Shown here: positions 54,546-64,000 of the stretch, piece after piece
Position numbering within the stretch: position 1 is the stretch's first letter
How the letters are laid out: every line of letters starts with the position of its first letter
NCBI GenBank assembly: GCA_027625915.1
Contig: JANTQA010000047.1
Location: forward strand, 2,914,001-2,978,000
Reading direction: 5' to 3'
Source: Anaeramoeba flamelloides
Taxonomy: Eukaryota > Metamonada > Anaeramoebidae
Length of the DNA stretch: 64,000 nt
The notes under the pieces: model-generated
The model's input: the letters and a program-made list of their open reading frames with translations, nothing else
What the model was told of the DNA's origin: nothing
Database searches by the model: none
Program-made: the position numbers and the translations under genes

Positions 54546-54799
54546 TCACCATTAAGGATTTAGTCACTATTTTTTTTTTTTTTTGACCAATTTCTAAATA
54601 AGGATTCCTCATTCAGAAATAAGTTTAATATTGTAAATAAAAAGGGTTTTTCAAATATAAGTAATTGGTATTTAATTTTCTCAACCTCTATTAAATTTAG
54701 GTAAAAAAAAATTAATAATGATTAGTCCCTTAAATCAAATATATATTTCAAAAAAATACATAATTAAAAATGAAATAAATATTATTGAAATTTTTAATA

Positions 54800-55400
54800 A
54801 TTATTTTTTTTTTATTATTGAAGAAGTGTAAATTACACTCGAGTCGCATTTAGACTGAAATTACCTTTCAGAAATTTAAGTATAAAATCAAAGATTTCAC
54901 CATTATTAGTTAATGATACTAATTTCAAACTATCACGGTTTAAAATCAATTCATTAAGATTAATTTCTTTTAATTTATTAAGAAAAATTAATCTATTTTT
55001 TTTTTTAAGAATGACATACCCATAAAAAATGATTGATATTTCTATTATTTCTTTATGTTCATCTATCAAACATAAGGGCAAATTTTATTTGAGTTTTTAT
55101 CTATTCCTTAATACAGCCAGTTTCACTTTTAAGGCACAAACTTTCAAGGAAATTTAAGGCACAAAAAAATCTCAAATTAAGGCACAAAATTTGGAAATTT
55201 TTTTTTTTACAATTTATTTACCTAAAATTTGAATTTTGTGCTTTAATTTGAGATTTTTATTGTGCCTTAAATTTCGTTGAAAGTTTGTGCCTTAAAAGTG
55301 AAACGGACTGTAATATCTTTATAAGTAATTAGTAAATGCTCTGAATTTTCGGATTGTTTTGCTTTTGATGGATAACTTAAATATTTTTGAGTTTTAAATA
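54800..55400 (-). mobile_element. LINE family 1 3' end split by a MITE
   Basis: On the minus strand the frame at 55081-54833 reads LNKLKEINLNELILNRDSLK then LKFLKGNFSLNATRV and stops; the 3' tail TCGAGTGTAATTTACACTTC and an AATAATAAAAA tail follow. The upstream part resumes beyond the MITE at 55311-55400 (minus: AAAAATATTTAAGTTATCCA), which aligns with 44130-44160. The MITE at 55114-55310 therefore landed inside an existing LINE fragment. Confidence 0.7.
55114..55310. mobile_element. TA-flanked palindromic MITE, copy 4 (197 bp)
   Basis: Left end CAGCCAGTTTCACTTTTAAG, right end CTTAAAAGTGAAACGGACTG, TA on both sides. Arms are nearly perfect complements. It interrupts a LINE fragment, so the empty site can be inferred from the 44 kb copy. 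Confidence 0.92.
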
Positions 55401-55436
55401 AAGAGTTTTGATATTTTAATATTGTGAAATATTTTT

Positions 55437-55730
55437 TGTGGAGTGTTTTCAAGTACTTTCAAGTGCCGTCAAGTGCCTAGGTTTTCCAGAATTCAAAAGA
55501 ATAGAGAAAAAATAAAGATTTAACTCACTTCTTTTAAATTATGGAAAACCTAACGGTGGTTTTCAAGAGTTTTTCTGTTTATTTGGGAAATCGATAAGTT
55601 TTCCAAATAAACAGAAAACTCAAGAAAAGCTAACAGCACTTTTCCGAAATTCAAACAAATAGAGAACAATCAAAGATTTTACTCAATTCTTTTAAATTAT
55701 GGAAAACCTAACGACACTTCCAGCTCTAGG
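55437..55730. repeat. Composite palindrome block
   Basis: Begins with tandem AAGTACTTTC/AAGTGCCGTC words, then a TTTTCCAGAATT palindrome (55479-55553), then the inverted pair TTTCTGTTTATTTGGGAAAT / TTTTCCAAATAAACAGAAAA, then a second TTTTCC palindrome (about 55638-55712). It has the same order of parts as 23128-23690. Confidence 0.7.
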
Positions 55731-56204
55731 AATTCAATAATTCATTATATTTATATTTATAAATTTCTTTTTTCAATTCAGTTAAATCTTTTGAATTATA
55801 ACTGATTGTATTGTTTTTTCGTTGATTAGATTTTAATAATTTTTCCCTAGAAGAGAGAGATAAATTTTTTAATTTATTTTTGAATTTGATATTTTTTTTT
55901 TATTAACCCAAATTACCAGATTTTCAATTTTAAATTATGTTTTGTAAATCAGAAAAGGTGTGTTTCTGTTTATTGTACATATTTCAATTATTCATGAATT
56001 AATCCTAATTTTTTTTTTTTTAAAGTACTTTTTATATTTAATAAAGTTGTATACCTTTTTGAAAATTGTTATGGATAATAAAGCTTATTATGAGAGGGTA
56101 TTTCAAAAATATAAAATTTAGAGATTTTTTTTTTTGAATTATATTTTTCAAGGGTAGTAGTAAAATACAATCATTTTTTAACATTTGTCTTTAATATTTA
56201 ATCG

Positions 56205-57553
56205 ATGTCAAAAAGAGGAAAAAAAGGCAAAAAACAAAAAAAAGACAACAACATTAGTGATGGGTCTTCCGAAGAAGGCGAATCCAATTTTGAAAACACC
56301 AAAAACAAACTTCTTAATACCCTTAATAGCGAATCTAAAAACGAACGTGAAAGTGGTTATTTAGAATTTAGTCGGCACATAACCAATTTTATTGTTCCAG
56401 CTTTCTTTTCAGATTTAGATGGCTTTTTGGATTCAGTTAAATATTCACTCAAGAATGGATCACAGAACGAAATTCAATTATGTTTATCTTGCCTTTACCT
56501 TGCAAGTTTTACAATACCTGAAGAAAGCCTTACACTTTACAGTGACGTTCAAAAAACTCTTGAAAAACTCATCCAAATTCATGAAAGTGGTGAGGTTAGG
56601 CAAATGGTAAGCCGAATTTTCCAAATATATTATTTTCCCTTTTTTTTTTTTTAATCAAACAAAAAATACAAAACAAAAAATTACAAACAAAAAACACAAA
56701 ACAAAAAATCATTTTGTTTTATTGATAAATTTTTGTAAAGGCTATTCGATCGATCGGAGTATTATGTTTTGTGATTTATTATACCCAAGACAGCACAGAA
56801 GTAGCAGAAAAAGCGCTTCAAAAAATGTTTGGCATTCTTCAAGAAGACAATTTGCCAGCAGGAGAAAATTACTATAGCTATATTGCAGAATTTCTTCAAA
56901 TGTGTGGGCTTCTATTGTCGATAATGCCACACACAATCCTGAGTAAGGAGTTGGAAACTGATCCTGAATTGCCTGGAGAATATCTTTTCGACTATGCGCT
57001 TTCCTTGTTCCGAAATTTAATGGGGCACAAGTCCCCTCATGTACGGCAATGCGCTGCAACGAACATTGCCTTGCTTTGCAACATGAAGGACATTTACGAT
57101 GAAGAGGAAGACGAAGAGTTAGTTTGCGAGACAATCCTCGATGATGTGCTTGTGGAGATGTCTCAACTTGAAGGAGAGCACTCAAAGAAGGTATCAAGAA
57201 AGGTCAAAACACAGCAGAGATCGGTCTTCAGGGAATTAATCAAATCAATCGAAGAACAGGACTACCCTGAAATTGAACATAACGTTTCCGGTAATACCAT
57301 TGATATTGTGCAATGGAAAAAAGTTCTTCAGTTCAATGTTTTAAAAAATTGTCTTCAGACAGGATTCCAAAAGCACTTAGAAAAAAACCAACTTTTTTCA
57401 ACCGTTTTTGATTATGTTATCAAAAATAAAGGTTTTAGAGAGAAAAAATCGTATAAAAACCAAAGAAAACAATTTAACAAAAAACAAAAAAATGAACGCG
57501 AAAAAAAAATATTTAAAGAACGTAAAAAAAAATATAATAGAAAAGATTATTAA
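56205..57553 (+). CDS. Interferon-related developmental regulator (IFRD) family protein
   Basis: Two exons, 56205-56606 and 56741-57553, with a 134-bp phase-0 intron (GTAAGC, acceptor GTAAAG). CDS 1215 bp, 404 aa. A basic N terminus (MSKRGKKGKKQKK) and acidic Ser segment lead into helical repeats of ARM/HEAT type (about residues 35-290: SCLYLASFTIPEESLTLY, FQIHES region, FRNLMGHKSPHVRQCAATNI). About residues 325-395 match the IFRD C-terminal region: KTQQRSVFRELIKSIEEQDY followed by a Trp-containing segment and QTGFQKHLEKNQLFSTVFDY. The end is very Lys/Arg-rich. IFRD proteins (PC4/Tis7, yeast Ifh-like relatives) act as transcriptional or ribosome-associated regulators; the role here is inferred. 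The ATG at 56205 follows an A+T-rich leader. Confidence 0.85.
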
Positions 57554-59666
57554 AAGATTTTTTTTTTTTGACAAGAATTGTTTGATTTTGATCTATATTT
57601 ATATTTCTTTGAGATTTTGGTTATTTTTTTTTGAAATTTGTTATTTACCTATCTACCTTTTGACGTATCTATCTGTATATCTATCTATCAAGAAAGTAAA
57701 CAAAAATTATTTCTCTCAAAATTTCATATATTTTCTTTCCCTCATTTCTATGCATCCATTTAAAAATGTGTTTCTTTGTTCATTAGCCTTCTTGGATTTG
57801 CGAGTTAGTCTTCTTTTTTACACCTCAGATTCCTGAAATATATCTTTCCTTTCTCAAAATAATAAAGGCGTCTTAATTATTTTTCAATTTTTTTCTAATT
57901 TATTTTTTTTTTATTATTCTTTTCAATTGTTTTAATTTTTAAGTTTTAGATGATAACTTTTTATGGTTTTTAAATTGAAATTATTGAAAAAAAAAAAATA
58001 AATAAAATTGAGTGCTTTATAATATCAATTCTTAAATTATTATTCTACTTACAGTTTTGGTATTTTCTAATCATTTTCCTTAAATACTCAGCTATTTTTC
58101 AAATATTTTGATTCAGATTATAATACTATTTAAATGGGGTTTGTTAGGATTATTTTATATATTCTTAGCCAAACAAAAATTTTCAATTTTTAGTTTAAAA
58201 ACAGTTTTTAGCAGTCTGTATTCAAGATTTTATCCTTTTTTTGCTTTTTTTTACCTTTTTCTTTTTTGTTTTTCTTTTTTTCTTTTTTATCTTTTCACAA
58301 AGCAAAGTTAAAAGGAAATAAGATTTTCAAAAATATCAATAAACATTAAGTTAATTGTGATAATGTATTTTTGTTTAAAAGGACTTTGATTTATTCTTAA
58401 AAAATCTTTTTGTTAACCTCTATTCATTGAAATTTCAATAATAAAAAATCCAGTAATACTCTTTTCACAAATTTTGATTAACTTTTTTTACATCTTTAGT
58501 TTTATTTTTTTATGATTTTTAAAATATCAGGTTTTTATTTATTACAAATTTTGAAATTGTGGATTATTAATAACGTTTAATAATTAATTAGTCTTAAATA
58601 CTAAAGGAGGTATCTATATATTATACTAGCAAAGACAAAATTTTTGAAAAATAAATAATTTTGAGTCAAAGTGGCCCATTTTTACTCAAGAAATAGAAAA
58701 AAATCCATTTGTTTTATTAAATATTCTCGTCAAAGAAGTTAAAAAATTTCTGATTAGATATATTTTTCTTGATGAAACAATTTTTGTTTTGTTTTTTTCG
58801 TATTTTTAGAAAAATTTAAGTTGAATATATATATATATATATATAAGAAATAAGAAATTAATAGTTAGAAAAGTGAGAGAATGTAATTTCTAGTAAAATT
58901 AATGCTACTAATATTCAGATTATATTATTTTTAAATATTAAAATTGTAAGTAGATAAGGTGTAATATTAAAAGAGAGGGCACTATATTTATCAAGAATAT
59001 AAAACTTTATTAAGTGGTTTGTAGTCGAATTATAACTTTAGTAGTATGAATAAACCAAATAATAATCTGACTTGGGATAATTGGAAAAGGCAAAGAGAAA
59101 ATTTCAAAAAGAAAAGTAAAAAAATATAATTTGTGCTGAAAGGGCAAAAAAACACAATTAACCAAAAAACAAGGAGAAAAAAAAAAGAAAAAAAAAATTC
59201 ATTTAAGAAGAAAATCATAAAAAAAACAAAAAATCAAAAGGAATAGACTTGTTTAATTAACAGTATCCAAAATTAAAGTAGGTACTTATTGTTTCATTTA
59301 ATTTTATTAAATAATTGATCGTGGACGCTCATTTAGGTACAGTTATTCAATTATTATTAATCATGTTTCATTGAATCTGATTTGTTTTAAACTCTTTGAT
59401 GTTTTTTTTTCTGTTTTCCTTTCATTTTTGTTTCCAAAATACTCATACTTTCTTGTTTCAACATCTTAATATTAACTAGAAGCTACTAGACCGTTTTCAT
59501 TTGTAACTCTTCTTCGAAAATACACAAAATCCAACAAGGGGAAAAATGGAAAAAAACTTAAAAAATCTTCTTATTAAAAATTAAATTTTCAAAAAGATTG
59601 AAAATTTTTACATCAAAACCTACCAAAGAAAGAGGAACAAAAAAAAATTTGCACTTTTATTTCTTG
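57554..59666. other. Intergenic, nothing firm
   Basis: CTAT-rich sequence at about 57650-57690 and a TA microsatellite at about 58826-58845. No gene, RNA or recognised repeat until the GGGCCC-end element. Confidence 0.5.
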
Positions 59667-60588
59667 TAAATAGACCTTCTTTCACTCAAAGGGGAACACG
59701 CCAAAATAAAAAATTCATTTTTTTAAAAGAATTAACTAACATAAGATTGTTTAGAAATAAGTTTCATAATAAATTTTGAATTACAGTTGAGATTCAAAAA
59801 AGATCTACTTGAAAAAACTAGTAATTTCAAAAAAAATAACAATTTTATAAAAATTTTTAGGTAGTTTTCATTGGAATGTCTCGTGGAAATTTCTTAATTC
59901 CTTTAGGAAAATTAAAATTGTTAACAATAAGATTTTTTAGGTACTCTTATGTAACAAGTAAAAATAAAAATAAAAATTGTGATTTATGTAAAGAAAAGTT
60001 AAATATTGATATCATTGAAGATTTCGATCATTTTTTATGGGACTGTCCGGCCTATAAAATAAATCGAAAAATCTGGATATCTGAATTTTTTGAAAAAAAT
60101 AAAAAAATTAATAATATCAGAGATATTATTAATAAAAAGAATTCATCAGATATATTATCATTAGTAAGTGATAATAAAATTTGTGATTCTTTAACAAAAT
60201 TTCTAAAAAAAGGTTTAGAAATTAGGGCACACAGGAGAAAAGCAATTTTCTCTCTTCAAAAATAAAAAAAAAAAAAAAACAATAAGATTTTTTAATCGTA
60301 AGTGTATGGATTTTAAAAGAAAATAAAAAACCTCACTTTTCTTCAAATTAATTTGGAGTTTTGAAACAATAGATTTTTTTTTAATTTCAAATTTAATTTT
60401 TGCAAAAAAAAACAAAAAATTAATAAAAAAAAATCTACAAAATTATATAAAATAATTTTACAAAATGAGAAAAAATGATTTTGATCTAAAAATTGAAAAT
60501 TTATTTTGGGAAGAATAATAAATTAAACTCATAGAATATTTTCTATTTCTTCAATAAAACTGGGCCCCTTTGACTGAAAAAGAGTTTA
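59667..60588. mobile_element. Element with GGGCCC inverted ends, copy 3, carrying a LINE insertion
   Basis: Left end TAAATAGACCTTCTTTCACT then CAAAGGGG; right end TGGGCCCCTTTGACTGAAAA then AGAGTTTA, identical to copy 1. Interior words follow copy 1 (TTTCATTGGAATGTCTCGTG, GATTTTGATCTAAAAATTGA). The extra length is the LINE fragment at 59940-60277; without it the element is about 567 bp, matching copy 1 (571 bp). Confidence 0.8.
59940..60277 (+). mobile_element. LINE family 2, 5'-truncated insertion with 17-bp target duplication
   Basis: The insertion is flanked by AACAATAAGATTTTTTA at 59923-59939 and again at 60278-60294. It encodes CDLCKEKLNIDIIEDFDHFL then WDCPAYKINRKIW, a C..C...H....C finger-like motif typical of LINE ORF2 C termini, and stays open to TAA at 60265. 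The 3' end has a small hairpin (GAGAAAA / TTTTCTC), CTTC and an A-rich tail. The apparent ATG at 59876 belongs to the host element, not the LINE. Protein sequence differs clearly from family 1. Confidence 0.85.
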
Positions 60589-61030
60589 TATAGTTTAGTT
60601 CTGGTATTTGTTTGATGAATATAACTCTTGTCGAAAGTTAATTATTTCTCTTATTTCTAATTAAGCTTAAATTGATTCTTATTAAATAAACTTGAATTTT
60701 TCATTTTTTAAATGATCCTTTGAGTTAAATGGAGTTTGGTTTGGAATAATATTTTTTCATATTCTACCTTATTCTTCAATAATAATAAAAATCAAAAAAA
60801 AAAAAAAAAAAAAAAAAATTAAGGTAAAGAATTTATTTATTGGTTTATTTAAAGAATCATGATGCACTTAATTTGTGAATTTAGGTAATTTTTATCAGAA
60901 ATAGGTTCTTTCATAAATAAATATATTAAAAATATGATTAATATTAATATTAATAAATTTAAATATTAAAAATTTAAAAAAAAAAAATAAAATTCAAATT
61001 CTTTGTTTATAAATGGGAGGATAATAAAAA

Positions 61031-61413
61031 TTACATAATTACACAATCTTTCTTTGATTTAGTTTTTTTACCTTTAAGAGAATTTTTTTTTTTAACTAAT
61101 CTAACACATTCGATAAATGCTTCATCAATATTAATTACTTGTTTGGCACTTGTTTCCATGAAGGGTATTCCAAAGCTTTTTGCGAGATCTTGTCCTTCTT
61201 TTTTTGTTACTTCGTGTAATTCTTTAGGCAAATCAATTTTGTTTGCACACAAAATGATTGGTACCATTTCGGAATCTTTGGCACGATGAATCTCTCCTCG
61301 GAATTCATCGATATCTTCAAATGCTTTTCTATTATCAACTGAATATACCAATACAAAACCGTCTGCGTTCATAAAATTATGTGTTCGAAGAGTGGAATAT
61401 TCCTCTTGTCCAG
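61031..61413 (-). CDS. Ras-family small GTPase, 3' exon only
   Basis: The exon starts after acceptor AAAAG with a split codon (phase 1), reads AGQEEYSTLRTHNFMNADGF and runs 127 codons to TAA. It holds the end of G3 (AGQEE), G4 (ANKID) and G5 (ETSAK), then a polybasic tail and CAAX box CVIM, predicting prenylation and plasma-membrane attachment. The absent upstream exon must end with the codon start for the Gly or Ala of DTAG and carry the P-loop (G1) and switch I. No such sequence is visible up to 64000, so the intron exceeds 2.5 kb or the locus is truncated. Loss of stops or frameshifts is not seen, and other genes here have giant introns, so a live gene continuing off the window is preferred. 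Confidence 0.88.
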
Positions 61414-61823
61414 CTTTTAGTTTTTTATTATGTAAAAAAAAGAGTTTTTGTTTTTAAAATTATTTTGAAATATTTTATTTATGTTATGGGAATTTTGGTA
61501 AAAATCAAAAAAAAAAAAAGAATGATACTAAAATCAGTATTTTACAATCAATAACAAAAGAATTGTTATAACTGTTATTTTAAGTGTTTTACGAACAGTA
61601 AAAAAAAAAAAAAAAAAAAAGTATCTGTAAAACAGTTGATGAACTAAAATTTCGCAATATTTTAAAACTTGGAACATCAAATACTAAATTTTAAATAATT
61701 TTGAATTGACTGTCTTAATTGATTCTTGTTTATTCGATGAGATATATCTTATATAAAATTATTTAGATTTTAATGAATTATTCTCAAAATTTGTAATGCC
61801 TTTATTAAAAGAAAATTTTGGTA

Positions 61824-61971
61824 CAGCGGTTTGAAAAAAGTGAGAGCGACCGGATTTAAAAATTATTGCTCAAACTACTTAAAATAGTGAATCAAACTGT
61901 TTGGATCTGTCTTTTAAGCGAATTGAATAAAAATCTTTAATACTGGTAGCTCTCACTTTTTTAAAATGGCT
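61824..61971. repeat. Palindromic repeat H, clearest copy
   Basis: Ends AGCGGTTTGAAAAAAGTGAG and CTCACTTTTTTAAAATGGCT are inverted relative to each other; inside, TTGCTCAAACTACTTAAAAT is partly complementary to CTTTTAAGCGAATTGAATAA. Two more copies follow within 1.5 kb and a fourth sits in the WD40 gene's second intron. Confidence 0.65.
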
Positions 61972-62402
61972 ATAATATCAAAAAGTGGTAAATTTTGTAA
62001 ATTGTAGACATTTATTGGTTATTGCATTTTTCTCTTCAAATTTTTTTTTTTTTTTTTTTACAATGAGGTTCAAAATGATAAAAATTTGTTAGATCGAAGT
62101 GAAAAACTTCATTTTGAAATGTTATATTTTTAGTATTCACACAAAAACTAATTTTTGGGCAAATAAAATATATTAAATTTTTTTCTTTTTTTCATTAATT
62201 GTTTTTAACAAAAAAAAATATCTTTGAGTAGATGAATTTAGATCAAGAAACTAAATCAAATATTGTTAATGATGTGCTGAAAAAGTCTAAAAATGCCAAA
62301 AAGCTACAAATATCACGAAAACTATTCTTATAAATCAAAAACAAGTAATTATACTCAATTTTTTTTTTATTTTTTATTTTTGTAAAATACAATAATTTTT
62401 AA

Positions 62403-62530
62403 AGTTATTTTAAAAAAGCGAGGAAAAAAAGTATTCTAAAGTCTTTCTCAAACTGTTTGTTTCACTCTTTTAAGTAGTTCGAGTAACACTTTTTTAAAAC
62501 TTTTGTTCGTCACTTTTTCAAAATTATTTT
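62403..62530. repeat. Palindromic repeat H, copy 2
   Basis: Words TTTAAAAAAGCGAGGAAAAA, CTCAAACTGTTTG, CTTTTAAGTAGTTCGAGTAA and GTCACTTTTTCAAAA follow the order in 61824-61971. Confidence 0.55.
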
Positions 62531-63312
62531 ATCAAAAATAACTGTTAAAATAATATTATTTTTAAATGAAAAGAGCAATTATTCATTATTTTTTAAAAAA
62601 ATTGTAATTATTTCAAAAAAATTAAACAGTAAATCAATCTAAATATACTATTAATAGAGAAAAATTATAACATAATTATAAAAAAAAGATTAAAAAAACT
62701 TTTTTTTCAAAGATAATAAGAATTTTAAAATCAGATTTAATCTTATTTAATCAAAAAATCTTTAATTTTTGCTTTTATTTGAAAAAAAAAATATTTGCTT
62801 TGATTTTAATAAAAATAATCTGATCATGTTTTTGTCTCTGTCTAGTTGTAATTAAAAGGCATTTTTAAAAAATAATAAAATTGTAAACATTTCGTTTAAA
62901 TTAAATAAAAAAATCTAGACAGTAACCTAATCGAAAATTTGGCTTATGAGAAAAAATTCAAAAAATTTAAGAGTAAGAATGAATTTATCATTTGAAGCTA
63001 AAACTCTATTAAGTAGATTTTAAGGTCCAAAAATTCAAATATTATAAGAAAAATAATTAAACTAAGAATTGATTTCTATGTTTCTGTATAAAATTTTTTT
63101 CTTTCATTTTTCTCTAATTCAAAAATAGAATTGAAAAAAAAACAAAGAAAAAAAAAATCATTATTATATAAACAAAAAGAAAGAAAAAACCAAATATTAA
63201 CAATTCTCTTTTTAATTCAACCAAGATCTTGCTGAAGAATTAAATTAAGGAATAATAGGCTTAAATATTTATAATAATAATAATAAAAAAAAAAAAAAAA
63301 TAACTTAACCAA

Positions 63313-63440
63313 ATGCTTTAAAAAAGTGAGGACTAAAAGTTTTCTAAATCGTTGCTCAAATCATTTGATCACACATTTTAAGCAGTTTGAATAAATATTT
63401 TTTAAAATTTGGGGTTCTAACTAGTTTTTTAGAACAGCTA
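63313..63440. repeat. Palindromic repeat H, copy 3
   Basis: ATGCTTTAAAAAAGTGAGGA, TCGTTGCTCAAATCATTTGA, TTTTAAGCAGTTTGAATAAA and AGAACAGCTATAAG follow the order in 61824-61971. Confidence 0.55.
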
Positions 63441-63829
63441 TAAGTATATTTGTTTTTTTTTTTTTTAAAAAAACAAAACAATTCATTTTCAAAAAGTGAA
63501 AAACAAAAAAGTTTTAAATAACTCATCACCAAACAGATCTCTTTACTTGTGCTAAAATCTTTTTACGGATAACTTTTTAAAATTTTTAGAATTCCAGTTT
63601 TTGAAAATAGCTGTAGTGTATTGAAAATAACTGCAATGAATTGAAAAATTCTTTTAAAAAAATAATCATTGAAAGTTTTGAACAAAAAAATTTCATTTTC
63701 TTGTACAAATCTTAAAAGAATTTTTGTAAATGGGACTTGTAAAAATTTTGGAATCACAATTAATTAATCCATTGAAAAACTTTGAATTGTTTACCTTTTT
63801 TTTTAAGTTCTAATTTAAAACTGTCTAAA

Positions 63830-64000
63830 GTAACATATTTCATTTGATCTTTGGTTGGCTAAATATTTAGGTATGTTTATTAAAATAAATTATGAAGCCG
63901 TTCCAGAAATTTTAGAAAAAAAAAAAAGGAAGCAACCATACTAGATACTCAACACTTGGTAACAAAAAAAAAAAACTTAAAAGTTTTTACCTTTTTTTTT
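63830..64000 (+). repeat. R6-like segment, cut by window end
   Basis: CATTTGATCTTTGGTTGGCT, ATGTTTATTAAAATAAATTA and ACTCAACACTTGGTAACAAA resemble 25070-25230 in the same orientation. Confidence 0.4.

Larger units (their letters stand above)
61414..64000. other. Probable long intron or 5' flank of the Ras gene
   Basis: No exon is recognised. The stretch contains three copies of palindromic repeat H (61824-61971, 62403-62530, 63313-63440) and, at 63830-64000, an R6-like segment cut by the window end. Long A and T runs occur. Confidence 0.45.

Noticed and set aside
59876-60265. A 129-codon gene starting at ATG 59876
   Set aside because: The first about 22 codons are interior sequence of the GGGCCC-end element and the rest is the inserted LINE fragment; the frame is a fusion created by the insertion.

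Overview
The window is nuclear DNA from a very A+T-rich (roughly four-fifths by eye) intron-bearing eukaryote. Genes for Arp3, PTEN, a Ras-type GTPase, a tandem WD40 protein and an RCC1-BTB protein with a split and a full BTB unit fit a motile amoeboid protist. An RCC1-BTB architecture of this style, low-complexity Lys/Glu/Ser tails and A-rich spacers recall Anaeramoeba (Metamonada). That placement is inference from recollected family resemblance; no search was run. The code looks standard, and all clear introns are GT-AG.

Layout. 3.6-5.2 kb (-): Lys/Ser-rich coiled-coil protein with a CUE-like C terminus. 9.33 kb (+): tRNA-Glu(UUC). 15.1-19.2 kb (-): WD40 gene, best read as four exons and two propellers. 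20.8-26.0 kb (-): RCC1-BTB gene with a 3.4 kb intron. 28.1-28.8 kb (+): three overlapping coding-like frames. 33.7-34.5 kb (-): a short-intron gene that simple ORF calling splits into unrecognisable pieces. 35.95-43.07 kb (+): PTEN, six exons, with a 4.46 kb fifth intron. 49.8-51.9 kb (-): ARP3, five exons, 418 aa. 53.65-53.8 kb: a G+C-richer island with paired segments, a candidate structured RNA. 56.2-57.6 kb (+): IFRD-family gene. 61.0-61.4 kb (-): last exon of a Ras GTPase; its G1-G3 exons are not in the window.

The rest is mostly repeat-derived: four TA-flanked palindromic MITEs of about 197 bp; larger elements with AAAGGGGCCCA-type inverted ends; 5'-truncated LINE 3' ends with a small hairpin before the A-rich tail; a 75-bp palindrome family; long foldbacks; and several dispersed repeats. 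Three introns are far larger than the rest (1.2, 3.4 and 4.5 kb against 130-280 bp) and all hold these repeats. Nested insertions give relative ages: a MITE lies inside a LINE fragment (55.1 kb), and a LINE fragment with a 17-bp target duplication lies inside a terminal-inverted-repeat element (60 kb).

PTEN, Ras and Arp3 act in the same broad process in other amoeboid cells (phosphoinositide and Ras signalling to Arp2/3-driven actin assembly), but nothing here suggests physical linkage is functional. No virus-like element, CRISPR array or operon was recognised.
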